Shown one piece after another: positions 24,101 through 35,523 of a stretch of 64,000 bases of DNA. The notes under the pieces are model-generated. The model ran no database searches and was not told where the DNA came from. It saw only the letters and a program-made list of their open reading frames with translations. Position 1 is the stretch's first letter; each line of letters starts with the position of its first letter. The position numbers and the translations under genes were made by a program. The DNA comes from Cyathus striatus. Taxonomy: Eukaryota > Basidiomycota > Agaricomycetes > Agaricales > Nidulariaceae. The stretch spans positions 8,432,001 to 8,496,000 of the forward strand of contig JAOVFP010000001.1 of NCBI GenBank assembly GCA_025738555.1. Reading direction: 5' to 3'.

Positions 24101-25533
24101 ATGGGCAACACCTACTCAGGCTTTCCTATTGACTCTAAAGTAATTCACTTCGCACGTAAGACCATAATGATAAATACTGTCAATAGTATGTTATTATATC
24201 CTAAATCTTAGTTACCAACTCATTATAATTTAGTTGCTGTTATATCTTCCATTGGGTATGATATTATTTACTACTTTTTCGATGAGGTATCATTTTCATT
24301 TTATGGAACTTACATATGAAGCTGAAATTTGGTAGGTGAAATACATCTGGCAGTGCGATCGATATCCCATTAGATAATATACATATCTCATGGGTGTTCA
24401 CTTATTTAGTGGAATGAACTGGTCCATTCCTAAGGTTCTTTATGTCATTGCAAGATACAATTATTTTGTTGTTTTCTTGTATGTTTCATTTCTTTAATAA
24501 GCAAATGTACTACTCACATTCTGAGTTGTACAGGATCTCCGTGTTCCTTCTTAATAAGCACTCCATCAGTATGAAAAATACATAGCTTAATTATGCTCAA
24601 TCTAGCACCATTATTTGATACATTCGGAACCGTGTCATCCAATGTCAGTAATTCTCACATGATTTTGCTGTCTCATGAACTGAATCTACAAAATCAGTTG
24701 TAATTATGGATGAAAAATAGGCTTTTCTAGAATCTAACCTAATCTCCAGCTGCCATGCATATTTGTGGTATGATGATATATGGGAAAGTATATTTTATTC
24801 TCCTCCATAAAATATAACATTAGTCATATAGTTGGCCAGTCATACAGAATTCTACAGTGGACCTTATCTTTGCATTTCGAGTTAGTGCATGTTATGGGAA
24901 CAACAAAAAAAAGTATATTTTCCCATCAAACTAATTTGCCAATGTGAGACTAATATAACAATAGTCGTGTTGTTTCTAGGAATATGTTTATTTGGTGAGT
25001 TGTAATACTATTTGATGATTAAGAATGATGTACATGTGGAAATGTACTAGCACAATTTTCGGTTTGCCTAATATAACCAACTGCCACATAATTGTTGAAC
25101 ACTAATCATCAGTTCTAGCTATTGCTCATCACATTGATACTAATTTCCATTGCATTCGCCAAAAGTCTTGTTGATATTCCAGGATTAGTGTGCCAAATGA
25201 ACAGTCCTGAAAATGCAAATTTTCTTTACTTGCTAGAAAGTGTTTATTTCGGACTCAGTCTTGCCATCCATTGTACATTCATTTCAACTTCCCACGAGGA
25301 TGTACTTATTTATGTCAATAGCTGCCATGTTTCTACTCACCACTTTTAGATTTTGGAAGGATCTCAGTATTGCTCAAGGAGGACTGCGAAATTTGTTACA
25401 AAGTAGAAGAACCAACTTCCCAATTCTGGCGTCCTTTATGCGTGATGGGATATTTTATTTCTTCGTTTTCTTTGGTGAGAGATACATAAAAATAAATCCA
25501 GATAGTGTGTCTACTAATCAAGGCATCATTTAG
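24101..25533 (+). CDS. DUF6533-like multi-pass membrane protein
   Basis: Start ATG at 24101 (MGNTYSGF...). Exon 1 ends at a GTAAGA donor, and the next exon gives AVISSIGYDIIYYFFDE, the N-terminal DUF6533-type pattern (a helix followed by YD..x..DE). Further pieces are NWSIPKVLYVIARYNYFVVFL (about 24418-24480), a hydrophobic segment LITLILISIAFAKSLVDIPG (about 25125) and a C-terminal segment FRFWKDLSIAQGG...ASFMRDGIFYFFVFF (25345-25470), which is very typical of this basidiomycete family. At least five introns are needed and several joins are uncertain. The function of the family is unknown; it is a predicted seven-helix plasma- or endomembrane protein. The sequence is AT-rich, and decay cannot be excluded. 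Confidence 0.6.
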
Positions 25534-25734
25534 TGATTAATGTACTTCAGACATGGTGTTCAATCGATCCAAATGCATCTGTGTTTAATGTCTCTTTCAC
25601 CCCATAAATTCCATTGCTTCTATTGTTTATCTAAAACTTCCTCATATAAGTACAGGTGGTATTATGCAATGCAGTCGGTTACAGTCAGTTATAAATCATT
25701 TATTTCAATGATTAATATTTAGAAGACATTAGGG

Positions 25735-27106
25735 ATCTCGATTGATACTGAATTTGTGGCAAATATCAGATGCAAATGGAAATACAAGCACTTCCTCTGT
25801 GTCGTGATCAATTTTCTTTGCTCGCCCTGCACTTGGTACAACCAGAGTCGTGGCTTCGATTCTGATTGATCGCTGTCGGTAAGCTGCGGGGCTGCGAAAT
25901 GTTTCGTCACCGAGAGGGTGATTGATTTCAAATATGGTAGGGCAGAATCAATTACTTACCATTTTAATAGTTTGAAATCATTGCTTGTATGTAGAAGTAA
26001 ATATAACTGAAATCAATGCTAATTAGTATGAAATCAATGAGAGATCAATCAATTAATTACATTAAGTAGAAATCATTAGAAATCATTAGAGTGAAATCAA
26101 TGACAATTAAAAAAGAAATCAATGAGAAATCAGTCAAAAATCAATGAATAACTCGAAATTGTCAGGTACCCAACTACAGAATATACTAAGTACTAGGGTG
26201 GTTAACTATATACATATACTTACTTTATCTACTAGACTATTAGTCCTTTTCTAACAAATAAACTTTACTCTATATTACACATACCTGGAGAGCGAAATCA
26301 ATGTTGAAATCAATCATTTATACTTAGTTTAAATTACATTTCAAAGTGAAATCATTGCTGAAATCAATCCTTTTGGACTTTGTAATATTATTGGTGCAAG
26401 TTTGAAATCATTGGGAGATCAATGTAAATTCCAAGGGAAATAAATGCGAAATAAATGCGAAAATCAATGTAAAAATCAATGTTATATAATATGGAAATCA
26501 TTGCTAAAATCAATGCTAAATTTAATGTTATTTCAATACTTGTTTTTATTTATTTTCATCATACATAAATGTACATAGTATGTAAAAGTGTTATAATAGT
26601 CATACTCCTACAGCTTAGAAAATTCGGTCATGTGATTTCATCGTTCTACCATTTTTGAAATTAGTGCACCTCTGTGAAGGCTATAAAATAGAATGAAATA
26701 ATATATTGATTTTAGTATTGATTTACCATTGATTTCCCTATGATATAACATTGATTTTAATATTAATATCGCATTTATTTCCCTTGGAATTTACATATTT
26801 TATATGTAATGTGTCAGATGCATTAGAAAATTCTAAATTGGGTAATACATCTGCTTATTGTTCCAATTGTTTCGTGCCGATTTTACCTGTGCAACGTGAA
26901 CTGAGCCTCCGAAAATTTTCCGATTGGCCTAGGAACGGATGGGGTCACAGATCTGATTGAAAATATTGTGCATGGATCGGTCAGTTTTCCTATTCTTGCA
27001 CATATTCTAGATTTGCCCACACATCGGTCAGATAACATATTTTAATAACTATTCTAATTGTTAAGTAAATCGGGTTGTACCATATTTACAGCAATCCGAT
27101 CCACCC
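25735..27106. mobile_element. GAAATCAATG-repeat element between inverted gene pieces
   Basis: An 80-bp coding piece (CTCGGTGACGAAACATTTCG...) appears inverted at 25842-25925 and direct at 27113-27195. Between them the DNA is filled with GAAATCAATG-type repeats on the left (25970-26530) and their inverse (ATTGATTTTAGTATTG) on the right (26700-26780). The same repeat type forms the arms of the element at 50874-56022. It is probably a relative of that element inserted in a transposase-like gene. Confidence 0.55.
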
Positions 27107-28045
27107 TTGTCTGAGGTGCCTCTCGGTGACGAAACATTTCGCAGCCCCACAGCTTACCGACAGCGATCAATCAGAATCGAAGCCACGACTCCAACTGTAC
27201 CCAGTTCTCTCTATCAAGAGCTGCAAGAATATTTATCTTGTACTGGACATTATGCAGTGCACATAACAATGATACAGAATCTAAAACTAGAAGCTGAAAA
27301 AAAGGTTTGAACATTGATACATATTTATATTATTATGTCTGATTTTATATTCAGAACAAGTCACCTAATCCTCTTCAATAATATCAGGACATGTCATCAG
27401 CTGATCCGGATGTCGCCGCTCTTCTACTAATTCAACTGGCTAGTAGAATTCTAATTATCTGTTCCAATTCAGCCTCGTGTGAAAGGCTATTTAGCACATT
27501 TGGTCTCATTTTAACCAAGCTTCGAACTCGACTAGAAAAAACAAAACCCAACAGATCTCGCTGAGCTGAAGATGCATTTGAGGGACATACAGCTTAGGGG
27601 TGCCGATGTGAAGAAGAATATACAAAAAAGAGTATTTGGAATTGAAAAGGAGAAGCAAAGATAGGTTGTACCGCTGACAAGCACTTCTATTACAGCTTTA
27701 CCTGAACCCATACCCCTACATGTTTCCTTATCGCATTGAGCTATTGCCATGCAACCTCCTTCTATTCGTATTAATGAAGAGAATCGTCACACATGATCAC
27801 TTCGAGCATTAACGAGACATTTAACCAGCTTGGAATCAGAAGGTGATGCTGATACAAATGATGCTGTGTTTGATGCCAGCAACATCAATATCACACTGGC
27901 GGATTTATTCGACTTCAACAGATTATATTGGGAAATTTAGATGCAGAGCTTCGGTTCTATGATTGATTGGATTTAGATGCGGATGGTGAAGCTGATCTTG
28001 ACCCAGATATTGATGATACCATTGAGCATCTTATGTTAAGTTGAG
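27107..28045 (+). pseudogene. hAT-type transposase C-terminal remnant
   Basis: The frame from 27107 gives VPLGDETFRSPTAYRQ and LYQELQEYLSCTGHYA. After an intron the segment 27388-27540 gives DVAALLLIQLASRIL and SASCERLFSTFGLILTKLR, the characteristic hAT C-terminal dimerisation motif, followed by AELKMHLRD. Downstream acidic sequence (FDASNINITLADLFDF) continues to about 27935 with stops in frame. The N-terminal and catalytic parts are missing here. It belongs to a hAT lineage different from the one at 12935-17085. Confidence 0.7.
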
Positions 28046-28364
28046 TTATCTTATTTACAATACGTAGAATATGATCTGTCAATTACTTTTACTACGGTGG
28101 TTGTATGCAAGAATTTGTTTTTGGGTATTACTTGCGACGCGATGGAGTGATGAAGCGAACCGATAAAGCCCACATAAGTTGTTGAACCGAAGTACAAACT
28201 TCGAACTTGAAGCTTGAAGCTTCTGAAGGACCAGCCTGTCGGAGCTTGAAATGCCCATCACCACTGCCGGAGGGAAAACCGCAAAGTCGATCAAACCCAA
28301 TTTCTGCCTTAAACCATCGACCTTACTCGGAACGTCGATGGTCGGCACAACACTTACTTAGTTA

Positions 28365-28821
28365 CAGTAACGCCCCCGTGGAAACCGAGGGTTTCGCACT
28401 CGCCCTCTTTGCGTCTGACATTGGGGTATCCCAGTACGGCACCATCCACATACTTACGCAAGACGATTTCAATCGTATTCTAGACTTCGCATAGCAAACA
28501 TCCACTCTCCCCACCCCCGATAGGTTCTGCAATACATAGGTTATAGACCGGCCGTGTACCAGTCAGCCTATCGATCGTGTTCTGATCTCACTTCGAACAT
28601 TGTCTCTTAAGCCGAAAGAAGCGTATGTGGAGGATTATAGAGAGGTTAGCGTGCAGAGCTATGAGAAGACGGCGCAGATGCAGGAGCCTGGGGGCTATAC
28701 CAAGTTGCCTAAGGTGCTTCAGGATCTTATGGGTACGGTTTTGGAAGCGCGGGAAGGGAGTACAGAGATGGTATCGAGAGTTAAGGGGCCGCTCGGGAAC
28801 ACGTGTTTTGAATGGATGTGA
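28365..28821 (+). pseudogene. Dead paralogue of the 46.2-kb gene
   Basis: It reads NAPVETEGFALALFASD through GYTKLPKVLQDLMGTVLEAREG, closely matching the 185-aa protein encoded at 46173-46730. Two in-frame stops (after RILDFA near 28494 and at about 28538) and loss of the first 30 residues make it non-functional. It is followed at 29705 by a second block that also has its partner beside the 46.2-kb gene. This points to one inverted segmental duplication (28.3-29.8 kb against 45.8-46.7 kb). Confidence 0.8.
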
Positions 28822-29003
28822 ATAGATGTGAAAGGTTGTATATGGCATAGTATGTGAACTCCTTACTCTTCGGGTTGATATCAATGTCATATCTGATGCT
28901 CTGCCTCCTAGATGATTTATATTTTTATGCTGACGGTCTTCGATAACGTGCTCGACTAGTACAGTTATGGTTTACAATCAATTAATTCTTCTTGAGATCA
29001 TTT

Positions 29004-29650
29004 CACTCCTGTCTGGCGACTTTTTTGCCGTTCGCAAAATTCATCCAAATTTGACCTCAGTTATTTTAAATATTGACTAAACATTTTGGCTGTCGCAAAA
29101 TGTTCACTATTGATTAGTGCAAAATCGTAGACAAATATTACATTTTGTACATATTTTGTATGAATACAAATGATTCTTTTTGTTCTAATTTTAGCTTCAT
29201 CAAAATAAGTGTCAAATGTAATGTTGTGAACATGTTTTGACCTCTCGCAAAATTTATTGTTTTGCATGACTGCAAAACCCGTGCACAATGAAACATTTTG
29301 CTTTTTCTCTTAAAATAACAGGTTCACCAGTTCTGTTATTTTAAGAGAAAAAGCAAAATGTTTCATTGTGCACGGGTTTTGCAGTCATGCAAAACAATAA
29401 ATTTTGCGAGAGGTCAAAACATGTTCACAACGTTACATTTGACACTTATTTTGATGAAGCTAAAATTAGAACAAAAAGAATCATTTGTATTCATACAAAA
29501 TATGTACAAAATGTAATATTTGTCTACGATTTTGCACTAATCAATAGTGAACATTTTGCGACAGCCAAAATGTTTAGTCAATATTTAAAATAACTGAGGT
29601 CAAATTTGGATGAATTTTGCGAACGGCAAAAAAGTCGCCAGACAGGAGTG
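29004..29650. mobile_element. Near-perfect 647-bp palindrome (foldback MITE)
   Basis: Two arms of about 315 bp are inverted copies with very few differences. They meet at a short centre around 29320-29340 (AACAGGTTCACCAGTTCTGTT). The ends are CACTCCTGTCTGGCGAC and its inverse, flanked on both sides by TTT (29001-29003 and 29651-29653), a possible 3-bp target duplication. The 75-aa frames on the two strands (29061-29288 and 29366-29593) are mirror images and not genes. The high identity of the arms indicates a young insertion. It interrupts the duplicated segment described at 28365. Confidence 0.88.
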
Positions 29651-29704
29651 TTTCTTCAGAAATATCTTCTCCGAGTCGGCTCTTTCGCTCTTTCTCCTTC
29701 TGGA

Positions 29705-29840
29705 ATGGATGTGTCAGTCAACTCAACATTACTCCTGTTAATCACCACTCTATCTCTTCATCTAAATCAAACACATTATCAATGGTAAACTTACCAGTTT
29801 TTGTCGATTTCATATATCATTGACAGACAACCAAACCAAA
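29705..29840 (+). pseudogene. Fragment matching 45830-45961
   Basis: MDVSVNSTLLLLITTLSL reads like MDASVNSTLLLLIIILSF on the minus strand at 45961. It is a short hydrophobic N-terminus of unknown function and part of the inverted segmental duplication. It is probably not expressed on its own. Confidence 0.5.
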
Positions 29841-30099
29841 CCAGAGGGTCGGATTCCGTCGAAAAGTGGTGAGTGCGCAACATAATCATTCTAAGCCAAC
29901 TTATTGATGTTTATGTGTCAGAACTTATATCATACATACGTAGCTAAGCCAACTTTCAAACAATTGGAATCAGTCCATCAGCTGATGGTTAAAAACATGA
30001 CTAGAACAAACTTATAAATGTCTAGTTGGCGAGCGACCGGCGACCACTGCCGTCACAAATTCCTATTCGATTCCGACCTTTACCGGCATACTGCGTCAA

Positions 30100-30113
30100 T
30101 ATATATATATGGA
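30100..30113 (+). promoter_or_regulatory. TATA-like box of the 30.2-kb gene
   Basis: ATATATATATATGG lies about 70-80 bp upstream of the start codon at 30183, a plausible TATA position for a fungal gene. Confidence 0.4.
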
Positions 30114-30182
30114 CCCGGACCCCTGCGTAGGCAGCCTAGACTGCATCCCTGACGCCCCCTCCTCCAGGCCAGAATATACCCC

Positions 30183-31435
30183 ATGGCTGCTATAGCGCAT
30201 TCAACAGATCTTTGGCTTGAGAGGTCCCGTCTAGCTGGGATTATACTGGCGTCTTTCTCTTATGGTGTGTAAAGTGTATACGCTTGCCTTAAAGTTGTCC
30301 GCGTAAGCTGATGATAACGTACCGTATAGGCATATTCTTCGTCCTCTCTGTTCAAGGGTGTCAATCTATTGTACGGGGAATGCGTTCTCGAGGGACTACA
30401 GCTCTGCGGTCAAAGCTAGGGTGCATCCTATTAGGATACGTCATTATAACATTTATCCTGAGGTCGATTGGGATGGGCGCCAATGCACGATACACGGAGG
30501 ACATTTGGATCAACTATCGAGCGGAGGGTAGAACGCCGGTGGATCTCATCGTTAACGAGTTCGAATTTTGGTATAACAGGATGGCTATAGATTCGTGAGT
30601 GACATTATCACTAGTGCTCAATACCCGTTTCGACCGATATATCTATTGAAGTCACTTCATTTTGGTCTGGGTCCTCGACATGTTATTATTCTATCGCTGT
30701 ATAGTGATTTGGAACTACCAACTTTGGGTTATTATCCTCATGGGATCGATATTTTTATCCGTAATCGGTACGCTTCTCGCTCATGGGAGCTCCTTTCACT
30801 TATCGCTCATCTACACAGGTATTACAATGTCAATAATGGTCCTAGCTGGGAGAGCGGCAGTGTTTACCGGCCTCCAAATGCAGACCGCATTCCTGGCCAT
30901 GTCGGTCAGCTACAACTTCCTCTTCACTTTCTTAGTATGCATGCAACTATTCATGGTACGGAGGCGGATGCGGGATGTCCTGGGAAGGGAGCAGTTGATC
31001 CCATACACCTCTATCACGGCTATCCTCGTCGAATCAACATCGCTATATCTGATCGCTGAGCTTGTTTATCTTTTTGCTTTTGCGTTTCATAGCCACGTTC
31101 AGAATTTATTGTTAATGGAAAATGCTATTATCCAGGTGGGTATAAGCTCTTATGCTGCTCAATATTTATGATAAACATCCTCATGCTTTCTTTAGGCCAT
31201 CTCACAGCTACTAATTATCTTACGAGTTGCTCAAGGACGGGACTACAACACCGTGTCCACGACGATAGTAGCAACTGACAGATGTATGGGCGGAGCAAGC
31301 TCTGAGCCGATTACGTTTCGACACACGGTCCGAGGGGAAGAATCTCGTATCGTTAATGAGTTGCTAGACATCGAAGTTATTATTCCCAAGGCCACTCAAA
31401 GCGAGGAAAAAGATCCTTCCGTGGAAGAGGTTTAG
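30183..31435 (+). CDS. Seven-helix membrane protein, 356 aa, four exons
   Basis: Exons 30183-30264, 30330-30594, 30652-31135 and 31196-31435 join in frame with GT-AG introns of 57-65 bp and give 356 residues. The protein has about seven hydrophobic helices (for example LAGIILASFSYG, LGCILLGYVIITFIL, VWVLDMLLFYRCIVIW, WVIILMGSIFLSVIGTLLA, TSLYLIAELVYLFAFAF). It ends with LLIILRVAQGRDYN, a motif very typical of a large basidiomycete 7TM family of unknown role. The C-terminal tail is hydrophilic and acidic. A partial copy lies at 33483-34195 and a divergent relative at 35524-36588 on the other strand. It may be a receptor-like membrane protein, but no ligand or partner can be inferred. Confidence 0.85.
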
Positions 31436-31722
31436 GCGTAGTTAATTGAGTATATTTTCAGCTTGGTGTAGCCGTAGGTATGTGTTTAATAGTTACTGTT
31501 AATCCTTGTACTAGTACTTAGATATGTGTATGATATTTTAAACGATATTTCGACCGAGATGGGCAGCGCAATTCTGAGTACAGTACATGCAGAGCGACAT
31601 GAGAATGGGCAATCAAGCAGACTCACGGTTTAACTCAGCTTCCGTCGTTGATTACCGCAGTTGTTAATCTTAGAAGCATTCTTCGAGGAAAAGGTTCGTG
31701 ATCGTTCGCTGCTCCGAGCATC

Positions 31723-32330
31723 ATGGAAGGTCTTCAAGATGATATTCCATATAAAATCGAACAATTTTTGTCGAAAAGCCCATTCCCATTGAATTACAAC
31801 GACGACATGCCAGACATCCGCATTCTAAATTCCACCGACTCGTCCTTACATGTCTCTTTCAGTTTCGCTGTGCCTATCCAATACAAACACGATCTTTCAC
31901 CCGGTGAAACAGCAGTATTTCACCTCGCCTCCATTCCCCATACATTCGAAGCTCGCTTACCTAAAGGCGGCAACGAATTCTCGAGCGAGGAGACATGGAA
32001 GAAGGCGGAAGAATTGGGGATCGCTGTAGCCTCTGGCGCTGCCGCCATCGTGATTGGAACAGCATGGACCCTAGGAAGGATTCCATTTCTTAGAAGGTCT
32101 GATGTGGCATTAGCAGCTGCGAGGATGGCATGGAATAATGCGCACACCTGTGGGCGAATTTTAATTTTCTCATATGTGTATTTACTAACATTAACAACGA
32201 AGATGGTGCTAGATACGCTACTGATGGGGATGGCGTCGTATTGAAAGTCGATATTCCGTTTCATGAAAACTTGTGTTACGAGATTAAGGAAGGAAATAAA
32301 TTCGTGCTGGTTAACTATAACGATTGCTAG
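31723..32330 (+). CDS. Unknown conserved fungal protein, 184 aa (short paralogue)
   Basis: Two exons (31723-32149 and 32203-32330) join in frame and give 184 residues. After a short N-terminus the core reads MPDIRILNSTDSSLHVSF, then a Gly-rich SGAAAIVIGTAW region and NNAHTYGARYATDGDGVVL. The paralogue at 34505-35362 matches throughout but continues with a long tail and membrane helices. This copy stops after FVLVNYNDC and so lacks that anchor. The beta-rich core resembles a family of small basidiomycete proteins of unknown function. It sits 290 bp downstream of the 7TM gene, and the same pair is repeated at 33.5-35.4 kb. Confidence 0.7.
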
Positions 32331-32527
32331 TAATGAGCAGATATAATGTTTGTTTCATTTACTTATTATTAAATTGTCCGTATTTGAGAGAAGATTCTAC
32401 ATTCATTAGGATTTCAGTGCCTGCCTATTGGATCAGATGAGCTGTATTACTAGCAAATCAACGGGCCATTCATCGTTCTATATTCTCATAATCATGAAAC
32501 TGTATCCTTAAACTTGCTAATGTTTAG

Positions 32528-33181
32528 TCAAAGCAATGTAATCACTAGCACTTCAAAAGAGAATACGGCAGGAATGGGGCAGAAAATATAGGTATGAAAC
32601 TAAAAGAATAAAAAATGAGAATCTTGAATTGGAGTAGCTAGAGATACACGTACCATGTAAGTTTTGTGGTCATATCGCGCGCCACGCATTTGAAGAACTC
32701 GGTAGGCAAGGATGACGTGGGGTGTTACTGTGAGAGTCCAGGGAGAACCTTCAATTATGCGTACGAGATGAAGGATATAAAGCGAAGCAGGGATAAAAAC
32801 GAGACTAATTATAAACCTGGTCTCCCTGTCGCCAAATACAAGCAGCATAGTCTTACGTCCGACAACTACATCACCCTTGATGCCGTGAAAATCCTGAACG
32901 TGTGCCAAAGTTCCAGCCCACGCAGAGACTGCATACCCGCAGGCCATCGAGCTAGGAGTGTGTGATGCAATAGACTTCCATGATGCACTGAGCATAGCTC
33001 CTGTTCCGATCGTTATTGAAACCGTGTTTTTTCCAAACCAGTGTCGACCTCCAGGCGTAATACACATGAAGGCTGCTGTAAACACCCAGACTAAAGTTTC
33101 TGGGAAAATGGAATCAACAGTATTGGTGCAAAATTGGTGCACTACTACGATGATCAGAGCTTCCGATGTCACCAACATCAC
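32528..33181 (-). pseudogene. UbiA-type prenyltransferase/cyclase, 5'-truncated
   Basis: Exon 1 (33181-32654) and exon 2 (32599-32528) join in frame and give 199 residues. The sequence contains HWFGKNTVSITIGTGAML and AHVQDFHGIKGDVVVGRKT, the second Asp-rich motif (xDxxGD) of UbiA-superfamily membrane enzymes. The order and spacing resemble fungal membrane-bound terpene cyclase/prenyltransferase relatives, normally about 300 residues. The N-terminal helices with the first Asp-rich motif (NDxxD-like) are absent upstream of 33181, so catalysis is unlikely. It lies between the two copies of the 7TM/'DIRI' gene pair on the opposite strand. Confidence 0.65.
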
Positions 33182-33482
33182 CTTGCTTGCCCAAGTTTCT
33201 CTGGAAGTAAAAATGTTGGAGAAATGGGTTCACTTGTGACTTTTCGACTCGCACGTGCCTTTCCTCCCATTGTATTCATTCACCCATATCGTATTTTTCC
33301 CCTCTTCTCTCGACGCTACTCTTATCTCCACGACTTTTCCACGACCCGCTCCCAAATCGCTCCCAATATTCCTCTTTTTCCCACGTTCGCTATGCTTCGC
33401 CGACGCCAAGCCTACGCTCATTACGTTGATACTAACTAACTAAGTACGTAATCAATTTTTATCTGCCTCGCTTCTTATCTAT

Positions 33483-34195
33483 CTTCCTATCTGTAATCGG
33501 TACTTTACTCGCTCTTTTCGCTTGCTGCTTATCTACGCGGGTAAGTATTTCGACGTCAATATTGTTCCTAGCCGGGGGAGCAGCAGTATATACCAGCATC
33601 CAGATCAAGACCACTTTCTTGGACATGTCTTGCGGCTACAACTTCCTAGTCATGTTTCTAGTATGATGCAACTGTTCATGGCACAGGCACGGATGAGCAA
33701 TGCGGGAAAAATGATCCCATACACCTCTATCGATATCACGGCTACTCACGTCGAACCAACCTGATTGTATTTGATCATTGAGTTTATTTATCTTTTTGCT
33801 TTTGCGTTTCATAGCCACGTTCAGCATTCATTATTAATAATGGAACATGCTATTTTCCGGGTAAGTATACAATCTCCTGTGCTGCTCGGCATTTAAGAAA
33901 GATGTCCTCATGATTTTTAGGCATCTAACTACTAATTTTCTTATGAGCTGCTCACGTATGGACTACTACAACACCGTGCCCACCACCATAGTACTGACCG
34001 ACCTATAGACGGGCGGAGCCGGGCTCGGAGCCAATTACGTTTCGACATACAGTCCAGTCCGCGGAGAAGAACATCGTGCTATTAATGAGTCGCTAGTCAT
34101 CAATACTATTACTTCCAAGGCATCTCAAAGCAAGAAAAAAGATCCTTCCGCAGAAGAAGTTGAGGCTAAGATAAGTATTGAATTGAGTATATCTG
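33483..34195 (+). pseudogene. Decayed tandem copy of the 30.2-kb 7TM gene
   Basis: It corresponds to the second half of the 30183-31435 gene, starting at the SVIGTLLA helix. Readable parts include MIPYTSI (about 33709), FIYLFAFAFHSHVQHS (about 33780) and the last-exon region DYYNTVPTTIV (about 33958). Frameshifts and stops interrupt it, and the first two exons are missing. It directly precedes the second 'DIRI' gene (34505), reproducing the gene order of the first copy and so marking a tandem segmental duplication of about 3 kb. Confidence 0.8.
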
Positions 34196-34504
34196 TGTAA
34201 TTGGAGGGAACAATCTTGCATAATTCTGGGGTAAGTAGTTAGGACGAGCGCCAGTTTTAACAAGGTTAGCGCTCCAGCGGTGAACGCCGGGAAGTACATT
34301 TTTGAGAGTGACATGAGACGGGGCAGTCAAGTTAACTAATGGAGTTCTTCATCTCGGAAGTGTTTGAGCATCTGTCGTTGATCATCTTGATTCTTGATGC
34401 ATAATCGAAGGTCTTCAAGCTAATATTCCACATAAATTCGAAATATCTAGAGCGTCGCTGGGAAAAGCCCCATCGAACTCTACCACTGAACTCAGTTGCA
34501 CAAC

Positions 34505-35362
34505 ATGCCAGATATTCGCATTAGAAATTCCACTGGCTCCACGTTATATGTCTGTTCTAATCTTTCTCGCCAAGTCCAATATAAAAGAGACCTCTCATCT
34601 GGAGAAACGACAGTGTTACCTCTCGCCTCAGCTCCATACACATCCGAAGCTCGCTTACGTAACACGGACAGCCAATGTTCAAGCGAAGAGACCTGGAAGA
34701 TGACCGAAGAATCTGGTACTGCATCCATCGTAGCTGCCAGAACCACTTCACCCCTTGGAAAGGTCATGTTTCTTGGAGGAACCAGAGTGACATCAGGAGC
34801 TATTGGGTTGGCGTGGAGTAACGCGCATACCTGTGAGTAGATTTCACTGTCGTCACTGGCATGCAAGATATTTACTAACATTAACAATCAAGATGGTACA
34901 CGATACGCAACTAGTGAAGATGGAGTCGTATTAAAATTCGACCATCCACTCATTCCATTCCATGACGAGTATTACGAGGTCAAGAAGGAGGGAAATCAGC
35001 TCGTACTCGTTAACGTAGGTTCCTTTCATAGCAAAAGCCTTTCCCCCATCACCCAGACCTCAAAGACCCGCATAGTTTCCTCCTCCACCGACTCATCTGC
35101 ACGCTCATTTGTCGTCGCCAAGTCGATCAATTCAGAGGACGTCTTCCCTCATCAGTTGGCCACCGCCTTTATTGCCGTCAGCCTTGTTTTCCTACTAATA
35201 GCCTTCGTAGCTATATGTATCGCTACTATCCTGATATTCTTCTTCATTTGGGCCGTCACCATTTCCCTCGTATTCCTACCCTTTCTAGCCCTATGCGCCA
35301 CCAGCATCCTCTCAATCAAATTCCGCGTTACCCCAACCCGTGCGGGCGTCACCTACCTCTAG
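34505..35362 (+). CDS. Unknown conserved fungal protein with C-terminal helices, 265 aa
   Basis: Exons 34505-34832 and 34893-35362 join in frame (intron 60 bp, phase 1) and give 265 residues. The N-terminal half (MPDIRIRNSTGSTLYVC..., YGTRYATSEDGVVLKF) matches the 31723 gene. The C-terminal part has a Ser/Thr-rich linker and then two to three strongly hydrophobic helices (FIAVSLVFLLIAFVAIC, ATILIFFFIWAVTISLVF), so the core is probably membrane-anchored. The ATG of the first copy is not conserved upstream (the matching codon is ATA), so translation is taken from 34505. The function is unknown. Confidence 0.72.
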
Positions 35363-35523
35363 GCGGGTCGCGCTGGGGATAGTATTAGGAGAAAAAGAAA
35401 GAAATCGGTTTGTTGTCAATGATCTAGACAGTTGATAACGATAGTAATTGGATTTCGCTCGTTCTTTCTTCTTGTACTTAATAATAGTTTTCAAACTTCA
35501 TATTACATGTCTTATATACTATC

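Noticed and set aside
29061..29593. Two 75-aa proteins on opposite strands
   Set aside because: They are mirror images produced by the palindrome and resemble no protein.
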